A stretch of DNA of 64,000 bases from an uncultured Spirochaetota bacterium (GTDB lineage: Bacteria > Spirochaetota > UBA4802 > UBA5550). The stretch's first letter is position 1. Every line of letters begins with the position of its first letter. A program made the translations under genes and the position numbers. This document shows positions 9,099-16,553 of this stretch, piece by piece. A model generated the notes under the pieces. It worked only from the letters and a program-made list of their open reading frames with translations. It did not search any database and was not told where the DNA came from. The stretch spans positions 1 to 64,000 of the forward strand of contig CALMRZ010000023.1 of NCBI GenBank assembly GCA_937872225.1. The letters are read 5' to 3'.

Positions 9099-9693
9099 CG
9101 GGGCACCCGTCGCAGAGGGGCAGCCGCGCCCTGCAGGTAGCCCTGCCGTGGCGGATAAAAAGGAGATGGGCGTGGGTCCAGAGGCGCTCCGGTATGAACT
9201 TCGTGAGTTCCCTCTCCACAACCAGGGGGTCGCGCGAGTCCGCGTAGGCAAGGCGGTTGGCGATCCGTAAGATATGGGTGTCCACGGCCAGGGCCGGTAT
9301 CCCGAAGCCCATCGAGAGGATGACGTTCGCCGATTTTCTTCCGATGCCGGGCAGGGCCACGAGTTCTTCGCGGGTACCGGGCAGCTTCCCGCTGAAATTT
9401 TCCACCACCTCCCGCGCCATGTCCACGATGTTTTTCGCCTTGTTCCGGTAAAAGCCGGTGCTCCGTATGATCCGGCGCACGTCGGCACGGCGCGCCTGGG
9501 CCAGGCTTGCAAAATCCGGATAGGCACGGAAGAGCTCCCCCGTGACCGCATTGACCTGTTTGTCCGTGGTCTGCGCGGACAGCACCACCGCAACTGCGAG
9601 CTGGTACAGGTTGCCGTATTTCAGATCCGGCTTCGCGTCAGGGTAGTGTTTGATAAGGGTCCGGATGATTTTATCAGAAAGATTTTTTGTCAT
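9061..9693 (-). CDS. nth: endonuclease III (DNA glycosylase/AP lyase)
   Basis: Base-excision repair enzyme for oxidised pyrimidines, 210 residues from the ATG at 9693, the usual family length. It shows the helix-hairpin-helix LVALPGIGRKSANV with the catalytic Lys, the downstream catalytic Asp in AVDTHILR, and the [4Fe-4S] ligands CX6CX2CX5C (CRARLPLCDGCPVTGFC). A TTG three codons upstream has GAGG at better spacing and is an alternative start. The open frame continues further upstream only through the hairpin array and is not coding there. The 3' end overlaps the convergent membrane-protein gene. Confidence 0.95.
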   Translation of the reverse strand: MTKNLSDKIIRTLIKHYPDAKPDLKYGNLYQLAVAVVLSAQTTDKQVNAVTGELFRAYPDFASLAQARRADVRRIIRSTGFYRNKAKNIVDMAREVVENFSGKLPGTREELVALPGIGRKSANVILSMGFGIPALAVDTHILRIANRLAYADSRDPLVVERELTKFIPERLWTHAHLLFIRHGRATCRARLPLCDGCPVTGFCASPDKTS

Positions 9694-9707
9694 TTTAATC
9701 AATGTAA

Positions 9708-9940
9708 CCTCACCCCCCGGCCCCCTCTCCATCAAATGGCGAGGGGGAGATGTTCTTAACACGGTAAACCCCCAAAACATCCGCCCGAAGGGCGGAAACC
9801 TATCGGGGTGGTGTTTGAGGCGAGTCCCACGCAGTGGGCGAGCCGAGTTCACCCCGATAGCCCGTCGCGGCGTCTGAGCGACTGGGGTGATGGGTATCGA
9901 AAGGGGAAGAGGGGAGCCCCTCTTCCCCTTTCGATAATGC
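9708..9940. repeat. composite array of intergenic hairpins
   Basis: Consecutive inverted repeats fill the nth-rdgB gap: CCCCCTC/GAGGGGG (9721-9727, 9741-9747), CCGCCC-GAA-GGGCGG (9781-9795), CTATCGGGGTG/CACCCCGATAG (9800-9810, 9850-9860) enclosing CCCAC-GCA-GTGGG (9826-9838), GTCGC/GCGAC (9864-9868, 9878-9882), and the perfect 20-bp arms at 9895-9936. The first block resembles the CCTCACCCC...GAGGGGGAG repeats common in some bacterial genomes. It is probably a mosaic of dispersed repeat elements. The two flanking genes are both on the minus strand, so it would be transcribed between them. Confidence 0.8.
9895..9936. repeat. perfect 20-bp inverted repeat with 2-nt spacer
   Basis: TATCGAAAGGGGAAGAGGGG at 9895-9914 is followed by AG and then its exact reverse complement at 9917-9936. 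It starts 20 bp past the rdgB stop (9956). It has no T-tract on either strand, so it is not a canonical intrinsic terminator, although it would form a very stable hairpin. Confidence 0.9.
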
Positions 9941-9955
9941 CGACCCGCCACCGGT

Positions 9956-10573
9956 TCATATTTTCATAAGTATTTCCCTCATCGCCTCAAGGGCTTTGGC
10001 GCGGTGGCTGATCCGGTTTTTCACTTCAAGCGGCAGCTCCGCCATGGTCTTGCCCCTGTCGGGTAGAAAAAAGATCGGGTCGTAGCCGAAGCCGTGGGAT
10101 CCCTTCAACGATTCGGCAATCGTGCCCTCGCAGATCCCCTCGGCGGATAAGGTTTTGCCGTCGGGAAACACCACGGCGATGACGCAGACGAACCGCGCCG
10201 CGCGCCGTTCTGCCGGAACGCCCCGCATCTCATCCAGGATCATCCTGTTTTTGGCGGTGTCATCGGCCGATGCGCCGCCGTAGCGCGCCGACAGAACGCC
10301 CGGCCGTCCGTCAAGGGCGTCGATGACCAGGCCTGAATCGTCCGCCATGGAGGGGAGGCCGGTGAAGGCGGCTATCTCCGCCGCTTTTTTCCGGGCGTTC
10401 TCGAGAAAGGTCGCGCCGTCTTCAATCACTTCCGGGGGATCGGTGAAATCGCTCAGGGGAACCAGGGTGAGGCCCTTCATCGCGGAAAATTTATCCTGGA
10501 TTTCCCGTATTTTGTTCCTGTTGCCCGTGGCGATGACCAGCCTGAGCCGTTCCATCCTTGTCGTCTCTGTCAT
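9956..10573 (-). CDS. rdgB: XTP/dITP diphosphatase (RdgB/HAM1 family)
   Basis: House-cleaning pyrophosphatase that removes (d)ITP and XTP from nucleotide pools, 205 residues. Family signatures are the N-terminal LVIATGNRNKIREI, DDSGLVIDALDGRPGVLSAR (metal and base binding) and the late GFGYDPIFFLPD and ISHRAKAL segments. A second ATG six codons in (MERLRLVIATGN) is an equally plausible start. It is divergent from the histidine kinase gene and may be co-transcribed with nth through the hairpin array. Both products protect against damaged bases. Confidence 0.93.
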   Translation of the reverse strand: MTETTRMERLRLVIATGNRNKIREIQDKFSAMKGLTLVPLSDFTDPPEVIEDGATFLENARKKAAEIAAFTGLPSMADDSGLVIDALDGRPGVLSARYGGASADDTAKNRMILDEMRGVPAERRAARFVCVIAVVFPDGKTLSAEGICEGTIAESLKGSHGFGYDPIFFLPDRGKTMAELPLEVKNRISHRAKALEAMREILMKI

Positions 10574-10697
10574 TGGCGGTGTTCCTGTCGCATTTTTTCA
10601 TTGATCCGGCGCCTCACGACGGCCCAACTCCATTTCGTTCAAGATTTTTCTCGTATCATGAAAAAACAGATTGAAATACCGGCCGAAATTTATCAAA

Positions 10698-10703
10698 TAT
10701 AAT
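10698..10703 (+). promoter_or_regulatory. -10 box candidate for the histidine kinase gene
   Basis: A perfect TATAAT 30 nt before the ATG, in the 159-bp gap divergent to rdgB. No good -35 hexamer lies at the usual distance (a TTGAAA is 21 nt upstream), so an activator or another sigma factor may be involved. Confidence 0.35.
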
Positions 10704-10732
10704 TTACATATCCGGATGCGTGCGGGGGGTGC

Positions 10733-12778
10733 ATGAGGCTTAATTTTATCACATTCGTTTTTCTCGTGATTTCCGACAGCGGGGTCATTGCCGCACTGCT
10801 GTTCCTCTATTCGCGGTATCATATTATCCACAGCAGGATGGTTTACATTCTCGCCGGATGCATCATCCTCATGCTTGTCCTCAGGGCGTTCCTTTTTTTC
10901 ATGACGAACTGGATTTATTACCGGAAGGGCATCAATAAAATCAAAGGGGTGGTGTCCGATTTCAAGAAGGGAAAATTCGCCCAGAGCTACCGGGAAGTCA
11001 AGGTCGTCAACGATCTCGATGAAATACTGAGAGAGCTCGTGGTGGCCGGGCGGCATCTGGACAGCATCATGACGGCCCAGAAGAAGGAGATCGACAACTT
11101 CATCGAACTCTACAACAGCATCATATTTTCCATCAGCTCCTACTTCATGGTCCTTGACGATGAGGACCGCGTTCTCTTTGCCAACGACGGGTTCTACAAA
11201 AAATTCCAGTTCCAGAGCGACGAGGTCTACGGCAAGAAGATAGAGGATATCTTTTATTTTGTCAACGCCCGGCTCAAGGGGGGGATCACCCAGGTGCGGC
11301 AGACCGGCAAGACCGTCGTGCTGGAAAAGACGCACCTTCTCACGCTGAACAAGATATCCATCATCGCCGACATCAAGATCTCCAACATCGTGGTGAAGGA
11401 CGCGAACCAGATCATCATCATCATAGACGACGTCACCAAGAAGCTCCGGAATGATTACCAGATCTCCCTGATGAGCCAGATATCGGAATCGATACAGAAG
11501 GACGACGAGATCGACCGGGTCCTTTTCACGATACTGACCGGCGTAACTTCGGGGACCGGCCTGGGGTTCAACCGGGCCATGCTCTTCCTTGTCGAGGAGG
11601 GCATGCTGGTGGGAAAAATGGCGGTGGGCCCCGATTCCTTCGAGGAGGCAATCCAGATCTGGACCGCCGCCTCGACCACCTCCGGCGATACATCGTTTGT
11701 GGAGATCAAGAGCGCGGAAATGAAGGCGGGGGTCAACCTGCTCAACCGGGTCCTCGCGGCCCGCTTCCCCGTGAAAGCCGACAACATCTTCACCAGGGCG
11801 CTGAACGGGAGGGAGAACATCCATGTCGCTGATTCGTGGAACGATGAGCGGGTAGGCGGGGAGGTCAGGGATCTGATGGACGTCAAAGAGTTCATCGTCA
11901 CGCCCCTGGTGGTCGTGAACAAGGGCATCGGCATCATCGTGGCCGACAACAAGTTCAACAACGCGCCGATCATGAAGGAAAACATCGAGCTGCTCTCGAT
12001 ATTCGCGTCGCAGGCGGCCATGTCCATAGAAAGCTATTCCAACCTTGACACGGTGCGCAGCGAGATGCAGAAGCTGTCCGAGCGGCAGGAGGCGATCGTC
12101 GAATCGGAGAAGCTCGCCGCGGTGGGACGGATCGCCGCCCACATGGCCCACGAGATACGCAACCCGCTGGTGACCATGGGCGGGTACGCCCGGCGGATCA
12201 TGCAGATGCCCAAGGAAAAATCCAAGGTCAGCAAGAAGATCGATACCTCGGCCGAGATCATCCTCAAGGAGTGCGAACGCCTTGAGAAGACCCTCTCGAA
12301 CGTGATGGACTTTTCGCGTCCTGCCAAGTTCATCAAGGAATTCAACAATATCAACGAGGTCATCCGGGACACGGTCAGCCTCTTGAAAAATCTTTTCCAG
12401 GAGAAAAAGGTGGAGGTCGGCATGGAGCTGAGCGAGGATATCCCCCTTGTCAAATCCGACTTTAACCAAATGAAGCAGGTCATGCTGAACCTGCTGCAGA
12501 ATTCCCTTGATGCGACGCCGGCAGGAGGGGCCATTCGTGTCAGGTCCAGAAGCGAAGCCGACCTCATTGAGATCACCATCAGCGACACCGGCTCGGGAAT
12601 CGGCGAAGAGGACCCCAATGTCGTATTCGAGCCTTTTTATTCCACCAAGGTCACCGGCGTCGGCCTGGGCCTGGCCATTGTGAAAAAGATCATCAAGGAC
12701 CACAACGGCACCATTCGCGCGTCGAACCGCGAGGGTGGCGGGGCGGAATTTACCATACGACTGCCGGTCCCGGGCTGA
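10733..12778 (+). CDS. PAS/GAF sensor histidine kinase
   Basis: A 681-residue membrane-bound kinase. Two N-terminal hydrophobic helices (about 5-60) lead into a linker, a PAS domain (about 130-225, FMVLDDEDRVLFANDGFYKK), a GAF domain (about 245-435), a HisKA dimerisation domain and a GHKL ATPase domain. The phosphoacceptor is His473 in AAHMAHEIRNPLVTMGG. The N box is VMLNLLQNSLDATPAGG, G1 is ISDTGSGIGEED and G2 is GVGLGLAIVKKI. A stand-alone receiver protein is encoded 140 bp downstream and is the likely partner. The signal is unknown. Confidence 0.93.
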   Translation: MRLNFITFVFLVISDSGVIAALLFLYSRYHIIHSRMVYILAGCIILMLVLRAFLFFMTNWIYYRKGINKIKGVVSDFKKGKFAQSYREVKVVNDLDEILRELVVAGRHLDSIMTAQKKEIDNFIELYNSIIFSISSYFMVLDDEDRVLFANDGFYKKFQFQSDEVYGKKIEDIFYFVNARLKGGITQVRQTGKTVVLEKTHLLTLNKISIIADIKISNIVVKDANQIIIIIDDVTKKLRNDYQISLMSQISESIQKDDEIDRVLFTILTGVTSGTGLGFNRAMLFLVEEGMLVGKMAVGPDSFEEAIQIWTAASTTSGDTSFVEIKSAEMKAGVNLLNRVLAARFPVKADNIFTRALNGRENIHVADSWNDERVGGEVRDLMDVKEFIVTPLVVVNKGIGIIVADNKFNNAPIMKENIELLSIFASQAAMSIESYSNLDTVRSEMQKLSERQEAIVESEKLAAVGRIAAHMAHEIRNPLVTMGGYARRIMQMPKEKSKVSKKIDTSAEIILKECERLEKTLSNVMDFSRPAKFIKEFNNINEVIRDTVSLLKNLFQEKKVEVGMELSEDIPLVKSDFNQMKQVMLNLLQNSLDATPAGGAIRVRSRSEADLIEITISDTGSGIGEEDPNVVFEPFYSTKVTGVGLGLAIVKKIIKDHNGTIRASNREGGGAEFTIRLPVPG

Positions 12779-12846
12779 CAGGGACACTTTCCCGGGTGCT
12801 TTAAACGCTGTTTAACCGGATAATTGGGCGCCCCGCGTGAAATTAA

Positions 12847-12890
12847 TTGATTGAAAAAATTCCGCGATTCTTATACATTATTAATCGCGG
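12847..12890 (+). promoter_or_regulatory. promoter candidate framed by an inverted repeat, upstream of the receiver gene
   Basis: TTGATT/TTGAAA (12847-12856) and TATACA (12872-12877) form a promoter-like pair with off-optimal spacing. The arms CCGCGATT (12862-12869) and AATCGCGG (12883-12890) flank the -10 element with a 13-nt spacer. The repeat could be an operator, or an 8-bp hairpin in the leader if transcription starts further upstream. Confidence 0.4.
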
Positions 12891-12918
12891 TCCAGTTTGT
12901 CAGGGAGGGAGGTTTTTT

Positions 12919-13278
12919 ATGGCCAAATTACTGATCGTCGAGGATGAAAAACACCAGCGGGAACTCTACGCGATGGAGTTCGAGGACGCGGGCTACGAGG
13001 TGGACCAGGCCTCCAACGGGAAAGAGGCGGTGGAACTGGTAAAGGCAAACAAGTACGACCTGGTCATCATGGATATACGCATGCCGGAGATGGACGGCAT
13101 CGAGGCGCTGGGTAAGATACTGTCGCGGGACAAAAAAATACCAATCATCATCTATACCGCGTATTCGAACTATAAAAGCAATTTCATGACCTGGACCGCC
13201 GATGCCTATGTGACAAAATCCTCTAACCTTGATGAAATCAAGAACAAGGTGGGCGAAATACTTGCCGCGCGGGCCTGA
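12919..13278 (+). CDS. single-domain response regulator (CheY-like receiver)
   Basis: A 119-residue receiver with no output domain. The acidic pair is VEDE (residues 8-9), the phosphoacceptor is Asp52 in VIMDIRMPEMDG, the switch Thr is Thr80 in IIIYTAY and the conserved Lys is Lys100 in YVTKSS. The ATG at 12919 is preceded by AGGGAGGGAGG. An upstream in-frame start would run through the inverted repeat and lacks a ribosome binding site. It follows the histidine kinase on the same strand and likely relays its phosphate to a protein target. Confidence 0.93.
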   Translation: MAKLLIVEDEKHQRELYAMEFEDAGYEVDQASNGKEAVELVKANKYDLVIMDIRMPEMDGIEALGKILSRDKKIPIIIYTAYSNYKSNFMTWTADAYVTKSSNLDEIKNKVGEILAARA

Positions 13279-13324
13279 AACCGGGGGTGCGTGACGCCGT
13301 ATCGCCATGGCCCCGTTACATGAA

Positions 13325-13382
13325 GGCGCGGTTCATGGACCGCGCCGACAAAAAAAAGGATGCCCGAGGGCATCCTTTTTAG
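13325..13382. terminator. tandem hairpins, the second a bidirectional terminator
   Basis: A perfect 8-bp hairpin GGCGCGGT/ACCGCGCC (13325-13346) is followed by an A-run, the stem GGATGCC/GGCATCC and a T-run (about 13351-13382). The A-stem-T symmetry suits termination from both sides: the receiver gene on plus and the small lipoprotein gene on minus. Confidence 0.85.
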
Positions 13383-13399
13383 CATTCATTGTTGAAAGA

Positions 13400-13582
13400 T
13401 TACTTCTTGACTTCTTCTTTCTTCTCTTCTTTTTTCTCTTCGCCAGCGGGAGCTGCTTCGTCAGCTTTTTGTTCTTCTACTGCGGGCTCTTCCGGTTTGT
13501 CAGCTTTTTTGCAAGCAACAAAGCCAGCGCTGAAAGCGAGAGCAAAGATGGATACGAAGATCAAAGTAAAAATTCTTTTCAT
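13400..13582 (-). CDS. small Lys/Glu-rich lipoprotein
   Basis: A 60-residue protein with a basic start (MKRIF), a hydrophobic core and a Cys near residue 24 in SAGFVACKKA, a plausible spirochaetal lipobox. The mature part is almost entirely Lys, Glu, Ala and Pro and is likely disordered. AGAAGGAG 9-10 nt before the ATG is a strong ribosome binding site, and the gene has its own AT-rich promoter region and terminator, which suggests strong expression. Small abundant lipoproteins are common in spirochaetes. The function is unknown. Confidence 0.75.
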   Translation of the reverse strand: MKRIFTLIFVSIFALAFSAGFVACKKADKPEEPAVEEQKADEAAPAGEEKKEEKKEEVKK

Positions 13583-13807
13583 GCTATGTACTCCTTCTGT
13601 TTGTATTATAAATTTTGTGCATCATTAGTATAATGCCTTTTAAAAATCAATAAAAAAAATAAAAAAACTTAAAATTCTTATCATGATAAAAGAAATTTAA
13701 AATTCTTTCATTCTTGAATGATTTTCATGACATATAAGATAAAAAAATATACGCCGTCAATATATTTTATTAATTTTTTTATATTTTTTTATAAATCATC
13801 ATCCAAG
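13583..13807 (-). promoter_or_regulatory. AT-rich promoter region of the small lipoprotein gene
   Basis: A very AT-rich gap between two minus-strand genes. On the minus strand TATACT and TATAAT hexamers lie close before the lipoprotein ATG. Further up are the 12-bp palindrome TTATCATGATAA (13678-13689), two copies of TTAAAATTCTT flanking it, and CATTC-TT-GAATG. Exact promoter elements cannot be fixed. The palindrome may be an operator. Confidence 0.4.
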
Positions 13808-14893
13808 TTAAATAAAGCCGGCCAGATTCTTTGATATTTTTTCCACATCCTTTCTGCTAAGGGTTGGATATACAGGAAGGGAGAACAGCTTCCTTGAGAG
13901 GCGCTCGCTGTTGGGAAAATCGGATCCATTCAGTCCGAGGAGGCTGTGAAGGGGACAGGCAATGGGCCGAACCACTTCAATCCTGTTCTTTCTCCAATAT
14001 GTTTCAACCTTTTCATTGGACAGGTTGAACTGTACCGGAAAAGCCTGGTAGGCAAATCGGTCATTATACTGAAAGGGCGTTTTATGGGGGGTTATGCGGA
14101 TGGAATCGTGGTAAATCCGCGCTATTTCCCTTCTCCGGTGAAGCAAATCGGCCAGTTTTGCCAGTTGCGAAATGCCCATGGCTCCCTGGAAATCGGTCAT
14201 GGAATAGTCAAAATGGATATGTTCCTCCCCATTGCCCCGGAAATCCTTCATTACCGAATAATTTTTTGAATTATTGGTAAATATCATGCCGCCGTTTCCG
14301 GTGGTGATAATTCCAGCCGGGTCGAAGGAGGCGATGGTAAAGGCTCCAAGCCTGCCAGTCGGAACTTCGTCTATCTCGGTTCCAATGGCATGGGAAATGT
14401 CTTCTATAACGGGCAAGTGGAGTTCCTCAAGGCCCTGGGTCGGAAAATGAAAGCCGAAAAGATGGCCGATAATGACCGCCTTTGTCTTTTCGGTTACCAT
14501 CCCCTGTATGTCCGCTATGGTCGGGAAAAGGGAGTCTTTCTCAATGTCAACCAGGACGGCCTTGCCCCCGGTCATGGTGAGGGCGCTCAGGGGGGCCTGA
14601 GAAAAGTAGGAAGGCATGATTATTTCATCGGCATCACCGATTTCCAGGGCCTTGAAAACCAGGTGATAGGCCGCCGTAAGGGAGCTTGTCGCCACGGCAT
14701 ATTTAAGGCCTATCATTTTTGCCAGGGTCGATTCAAAGGTTTTCACCGATTCGCCCGCAACCAGGTCATCGTTGATGAGGCAGTCCAGGACCGCTTCAAG
14801 TTCTTTCCGGGTAATGGTGGGTTTGCTGGATACGATCTTCATACCCTTCCCTTTCGCATGTGTTTCCGGTATTATAACTGATGGGTTGTTCAT
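13808..14893 (-). CDS. DegT/DnrJ/EryC1/StrS-family protein lacking the PLP lysine
   Basis: A 361-residue protein with the full fold-type I aminotransferase layout of the sugar aminotransferase family: an N-terminal segment VAGESVKTFESTLAKMIG, the cofactor-contact segment SSLTAAYHLVFKAL, and VIEDISHAIGTE with the Asp that pairs with the pyridine nitrogen. The usual Schiff-base motif SFHPTK-xxTTGEGG here reads SFDPAGIITTGNGG. Gly194 (codon at 14312-14314) replaces the Lys and Asn replaces the Glu. Transamination is therefore unlikely. It could be a dehydratase-like variant, a binding protein or a decayed enzyme, but the frame is intact. The first ATG has GGAG at 15 nt; a second start 17 codons in is possible. 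Confidence 0.85.
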   Translation of the reverse strand: MNNPSVIIPETHAKGKGMKIVSSKPTITRKELEAVLDCLINDDLVAGESVKTFESTLAKMIGLKYAVATSSLTAAYHLVFKALEIGDADEIIMPSYFSQAPLSALTMTGGKAVLVDIEKDSLFPTIADIQGMVTEKTKAVIIGHLFGFHFPTQGLEELHLPVIEDISHAIGTEIDEVPTGRLGAFTIASFDPAGIITTGNGGMIFTNNSKNYSVMKDFRGNGEEHIHFDYSMTDFQGAMGISQLAKLADLLHRRREIARIYHDSIRITPHKTPFQYNDRFAYQAFPVQFNLSNEKVETYWRKNRIEVVRPIACPLHSLLGLNGSDFPNSERLSRKLFSLPVYPTLSRKDVEKISKNLAGFI

Positions 14894-14979
14894 AGGGAAT
14901 ATCTTTTTTCTCCAATAACTAAATTAATTCCATATGGTCAAGAATGTTTTATGTCTCATTGAAAAAAATCCCTGCGGGT

Positions 14980-15013
14980 CTGCCGGGGTGGGGATTAACA
15001 CCCGCGGCGGCAG
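14980..15013. promoter_or_regulatory. hairpin in the divergent DegT-rlpA gap
   Basis: CTGCCG pairs with CGGCAG, and inside it GGGTG pairs with CACCC around a bulge. It lies upstream of rlpA and downstream of nothing obvious, so it is either a leader structure or a divergent control site. A TATACT at about 15051 is a possible -10 box for rlpA without a good -35. Confidence 0.3.
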
Positions 15014-15098
15014 AGAATTTTATCATAAAGCTTATTTTTATTATGTCCGATATACTAAAGAGAACATTATATGCAGTGCAGCAGGTTGGAGGTACAAC

Positions 15099-15989
15099 AT
15101 GAGATCAATAGCACGGAATGGCGCCTTTATACTGGCGGGGATACTGGTGCTTTTCTTTTTGGCAAGCTGTGCCACGGATAATTCCTATGCCAAACAGCGC
15201 GATTATCGCACTGTCAAGGCGGGCGATAAGACAGATTCTGAATTCGAAGAAGAAAACAATGATTTCGGCGCAGGGGACAGCAAGGACGATGCCGCATGGT
15301 CGAACAAAAAGTCCGGCGGCGATGATGAAGGCGATCGTCAGGAAGGAGATTCCTCATATAAAAAAGGCGTTTATTATCAGACCGGCCCGGCTTCGTGGTA
15401 CGGCCGTGAATTCAACGGAAAGAAAACCGCGTCCGGCGAGCGCTTCGACATGAACGGTTTGACGGCGGCCCACAGGACGCTCCCTTTCGGCACGGTCCTC
15501 AGGGTAAAGAATTTCGACAACGGCAAGTCCGTAACGGTGCGGGTCAATGACCGCGGCCCCTATCGCGGCAAAAGGATTATCGATCTCTCCTATGGAGCGG
15601 CAAAAAAAATCGGCATGCTAAAGGACGGTCAGACGCAGGTCGGTATTCAGATCATCAGGAAAGGCGGCGATGCCGGGGAGAACGACCGGGACATGAACAG
15701 CGGCAGGAACGGCGCTATAGAAGCGGTATCTGACGAGACGGGCAATGACGCTCCGTCAGACAGCGGCTCCTATGCGGTTCAGGCGGGCGCCTTTTATTCC
15801 AGGCACAATGCCGAGCAGCTGAAATCAAGGATCGAGGGATTGACCAGCAAGCCGGTCGTCATAGTCAATGACGGCGACATGTACAAGGTAAGGATCGAGG
15901 GTCTTGAATCAAAAAATGACGTGAACAGGCTGAAACAGTCCCTTTCTAATGAAGATATTCCTTCATACCTGATAAAAAAGCATGAATAG
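15099..15989 (+). CDS. rlpA: RlpA-like septal lipoprotein with SPOR domain
   Basis: An outer-membrane lipoprotein of 296 residues from the ATG at 15099, which has TTGGAGG upstream and yields the signal sequence ending LFFLASC. An acidic linker is followed by a double-psi beta-barrel (about 95-190), with GPASWYGREFNGKKTASGER, a His in TAAHRTLPFGT and an Asp in VRVNDRGPYRG, the residues matching the catalytic pair of P. aeruginosa RlpA. A C-terminal SPOR domain (about 220-295, YAVQAGAFYSRHNAEQL) should bind denuded glycan at septa. It likely cleaves denuded peptidoglycan strands. Confidence 0.92.
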   Translation: MRSIARNGAFILAGILVLFFLASCATDNSYAKQRDYRTVKAGDKTDSEFEEENNDFGAGDSKDDAAWSNKKSGGDDEGDRQEGDSSYKKGVYYQTGPASWYGREFNGKKTASGERFDMNGLTAAHRTLPFGTVLRVKNFDNGKSVTVRVNDRGPYRGKRIIDLSYGAAKKIGMLKDGQTQVGIQIIRKGGDAGENDRDMNSGRNGAIEAVSDETGNDAPSDSGSYAVQAGAFYSRHNAEQLKSRIEGLTSKPVVIVNDGDMYKVRIEGLESKNDVNRLKQSLSNEDIPSYLIKKHE

Positions 15990-16014
15990 TTGATTCGTTG
16001 TTTTTGCCCAAGAG

Positions 16015-16037
16015 ACGGCACGGAAGTGCCGTTTTTT
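16015..16037 (+). terminator. rho-independent terminator after rlpA
   Basis: ACGGCA-CGGAAG-TGCCGT followed by TTTTT, 26 bp after the rlpA stop. Confidence 0.85.
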
Positions 16038-16142
16038 CTGGTTCCGTGCTCCCCGGTTGGAGCATATAGCTGTCGGAAGCCCGTGCCATTTCTTATTGAA
16101 ATATCAAAAAAATCCTTGATTTGAGAAAATATCAAAATTTTA

Positions 16143-16170
16143 TTGACAAAAAGGGGGTGGTTTCTATGAT
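16143..16170 (+). promoter_or_regulatory. strong sigma70 promoter for tRNA-Thr and probably rpmG
   Basis: TTGACA, 16-nt spacer, TATGAT, ending 14 nt before the tRNA. This is the best consensus match in the window and fits a stable-RNA gene. Confidence 0.8.
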
Positions 16171-16184
16171 TTCCACCTACCTCT

Positions 16185-16257
16185 GCCCACGTAGCTCAGT
16201 CGGTAGAGCATTTGCATGGTAAGCAAAAGGTCACCAGTTCGATTCTGGTCGTGGGCT
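16185..16257 (+). tRNA. tRNA-Thr (anticodon GGU)
   Basis: Cloverleaf: acceptor GCCCACG/CGTGGGC, D arm with GCTC/GAGC, anticodon stem TTTGC/GCAAA around loop ATGGTAA (anticodon GGT), T arm ACCAG-TTCGATT-CTGGT, discriminator T. CCA is not encoded. A tRNA before rpmG-secE-nusG is a common bacterial arrangement. Confidence 0.95.
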
Positions 16258-16393
16258 CATGTGGGCGAGGACGACTGAGCTCACTGTTTCCAACACCGCT
16301 AGGGGTAATTCCAATTATATTAATATTAATTGGTTGACTGCAGGGTAACTGCAATTTTTTGTAACACATTGTCAAAAAGCCGAGGAACGGGAT

Positions 16394-16546
16394 ATGCGCG
16401 AGATCATACTGTTGGCATGCCAGGAATGCAAGAGGCGGAATTATTCCGTCACCAAGAATAAGAAGAACCAGACCGGCAAGCTTGAGGTGAAGAAGTATTG
16501 CAAGTTCTGCAATAAGCATACGAATCACAAAGAAACCAAGGCATAG
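16394..16546 (+). CDS. rpmG: 50S ribosomal protein L33
   Basis: A 50-residue protein starting [18 protein letters not shown]. It carries two CxxC pairs (CQEC and CKFC), so it is the zinc-binding form of L33. AGGAACGG upstream supports the ATG. It precedes secE by 7 bp in the usual rpmG-secE-nusG order. Confidence 0.95.
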   Translation: MREIILLACQECKRRNYSVTKNKKNQTGKLEVKKYCKFCNKHTNHKETKA

Positions 16547-16553
16547 GTCGCCC

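Noticed and set aside
9708-9940. CRISPR array
   Set aside because: The stems differ from one another and there are no regularly spaced direct repeats.
9694-9951. N-terminal extension of the nth open frame
   Set aside because: It runs only through the hairpin array; the ATG at 9693 gives the standard endonuclease III length.
10598-12787. A 729-codon open frame on the minus strand across the histidine kinase gene
   Set aside because: It is antisense to a gene with clear PAS, GAF, HisKA and ATPase motifs; the composition is that of a reverse-strand shadow in GC-rich DNA.
16258-16393. Further tRNA genes (Tyr, Gly, Trp) expected between tRNA-Thr and rpmG
   Set aside because: No cloverleaf could be drawn in this stretch; only AT-rich DNA and a TTGACT promoter-like hexamer are present.
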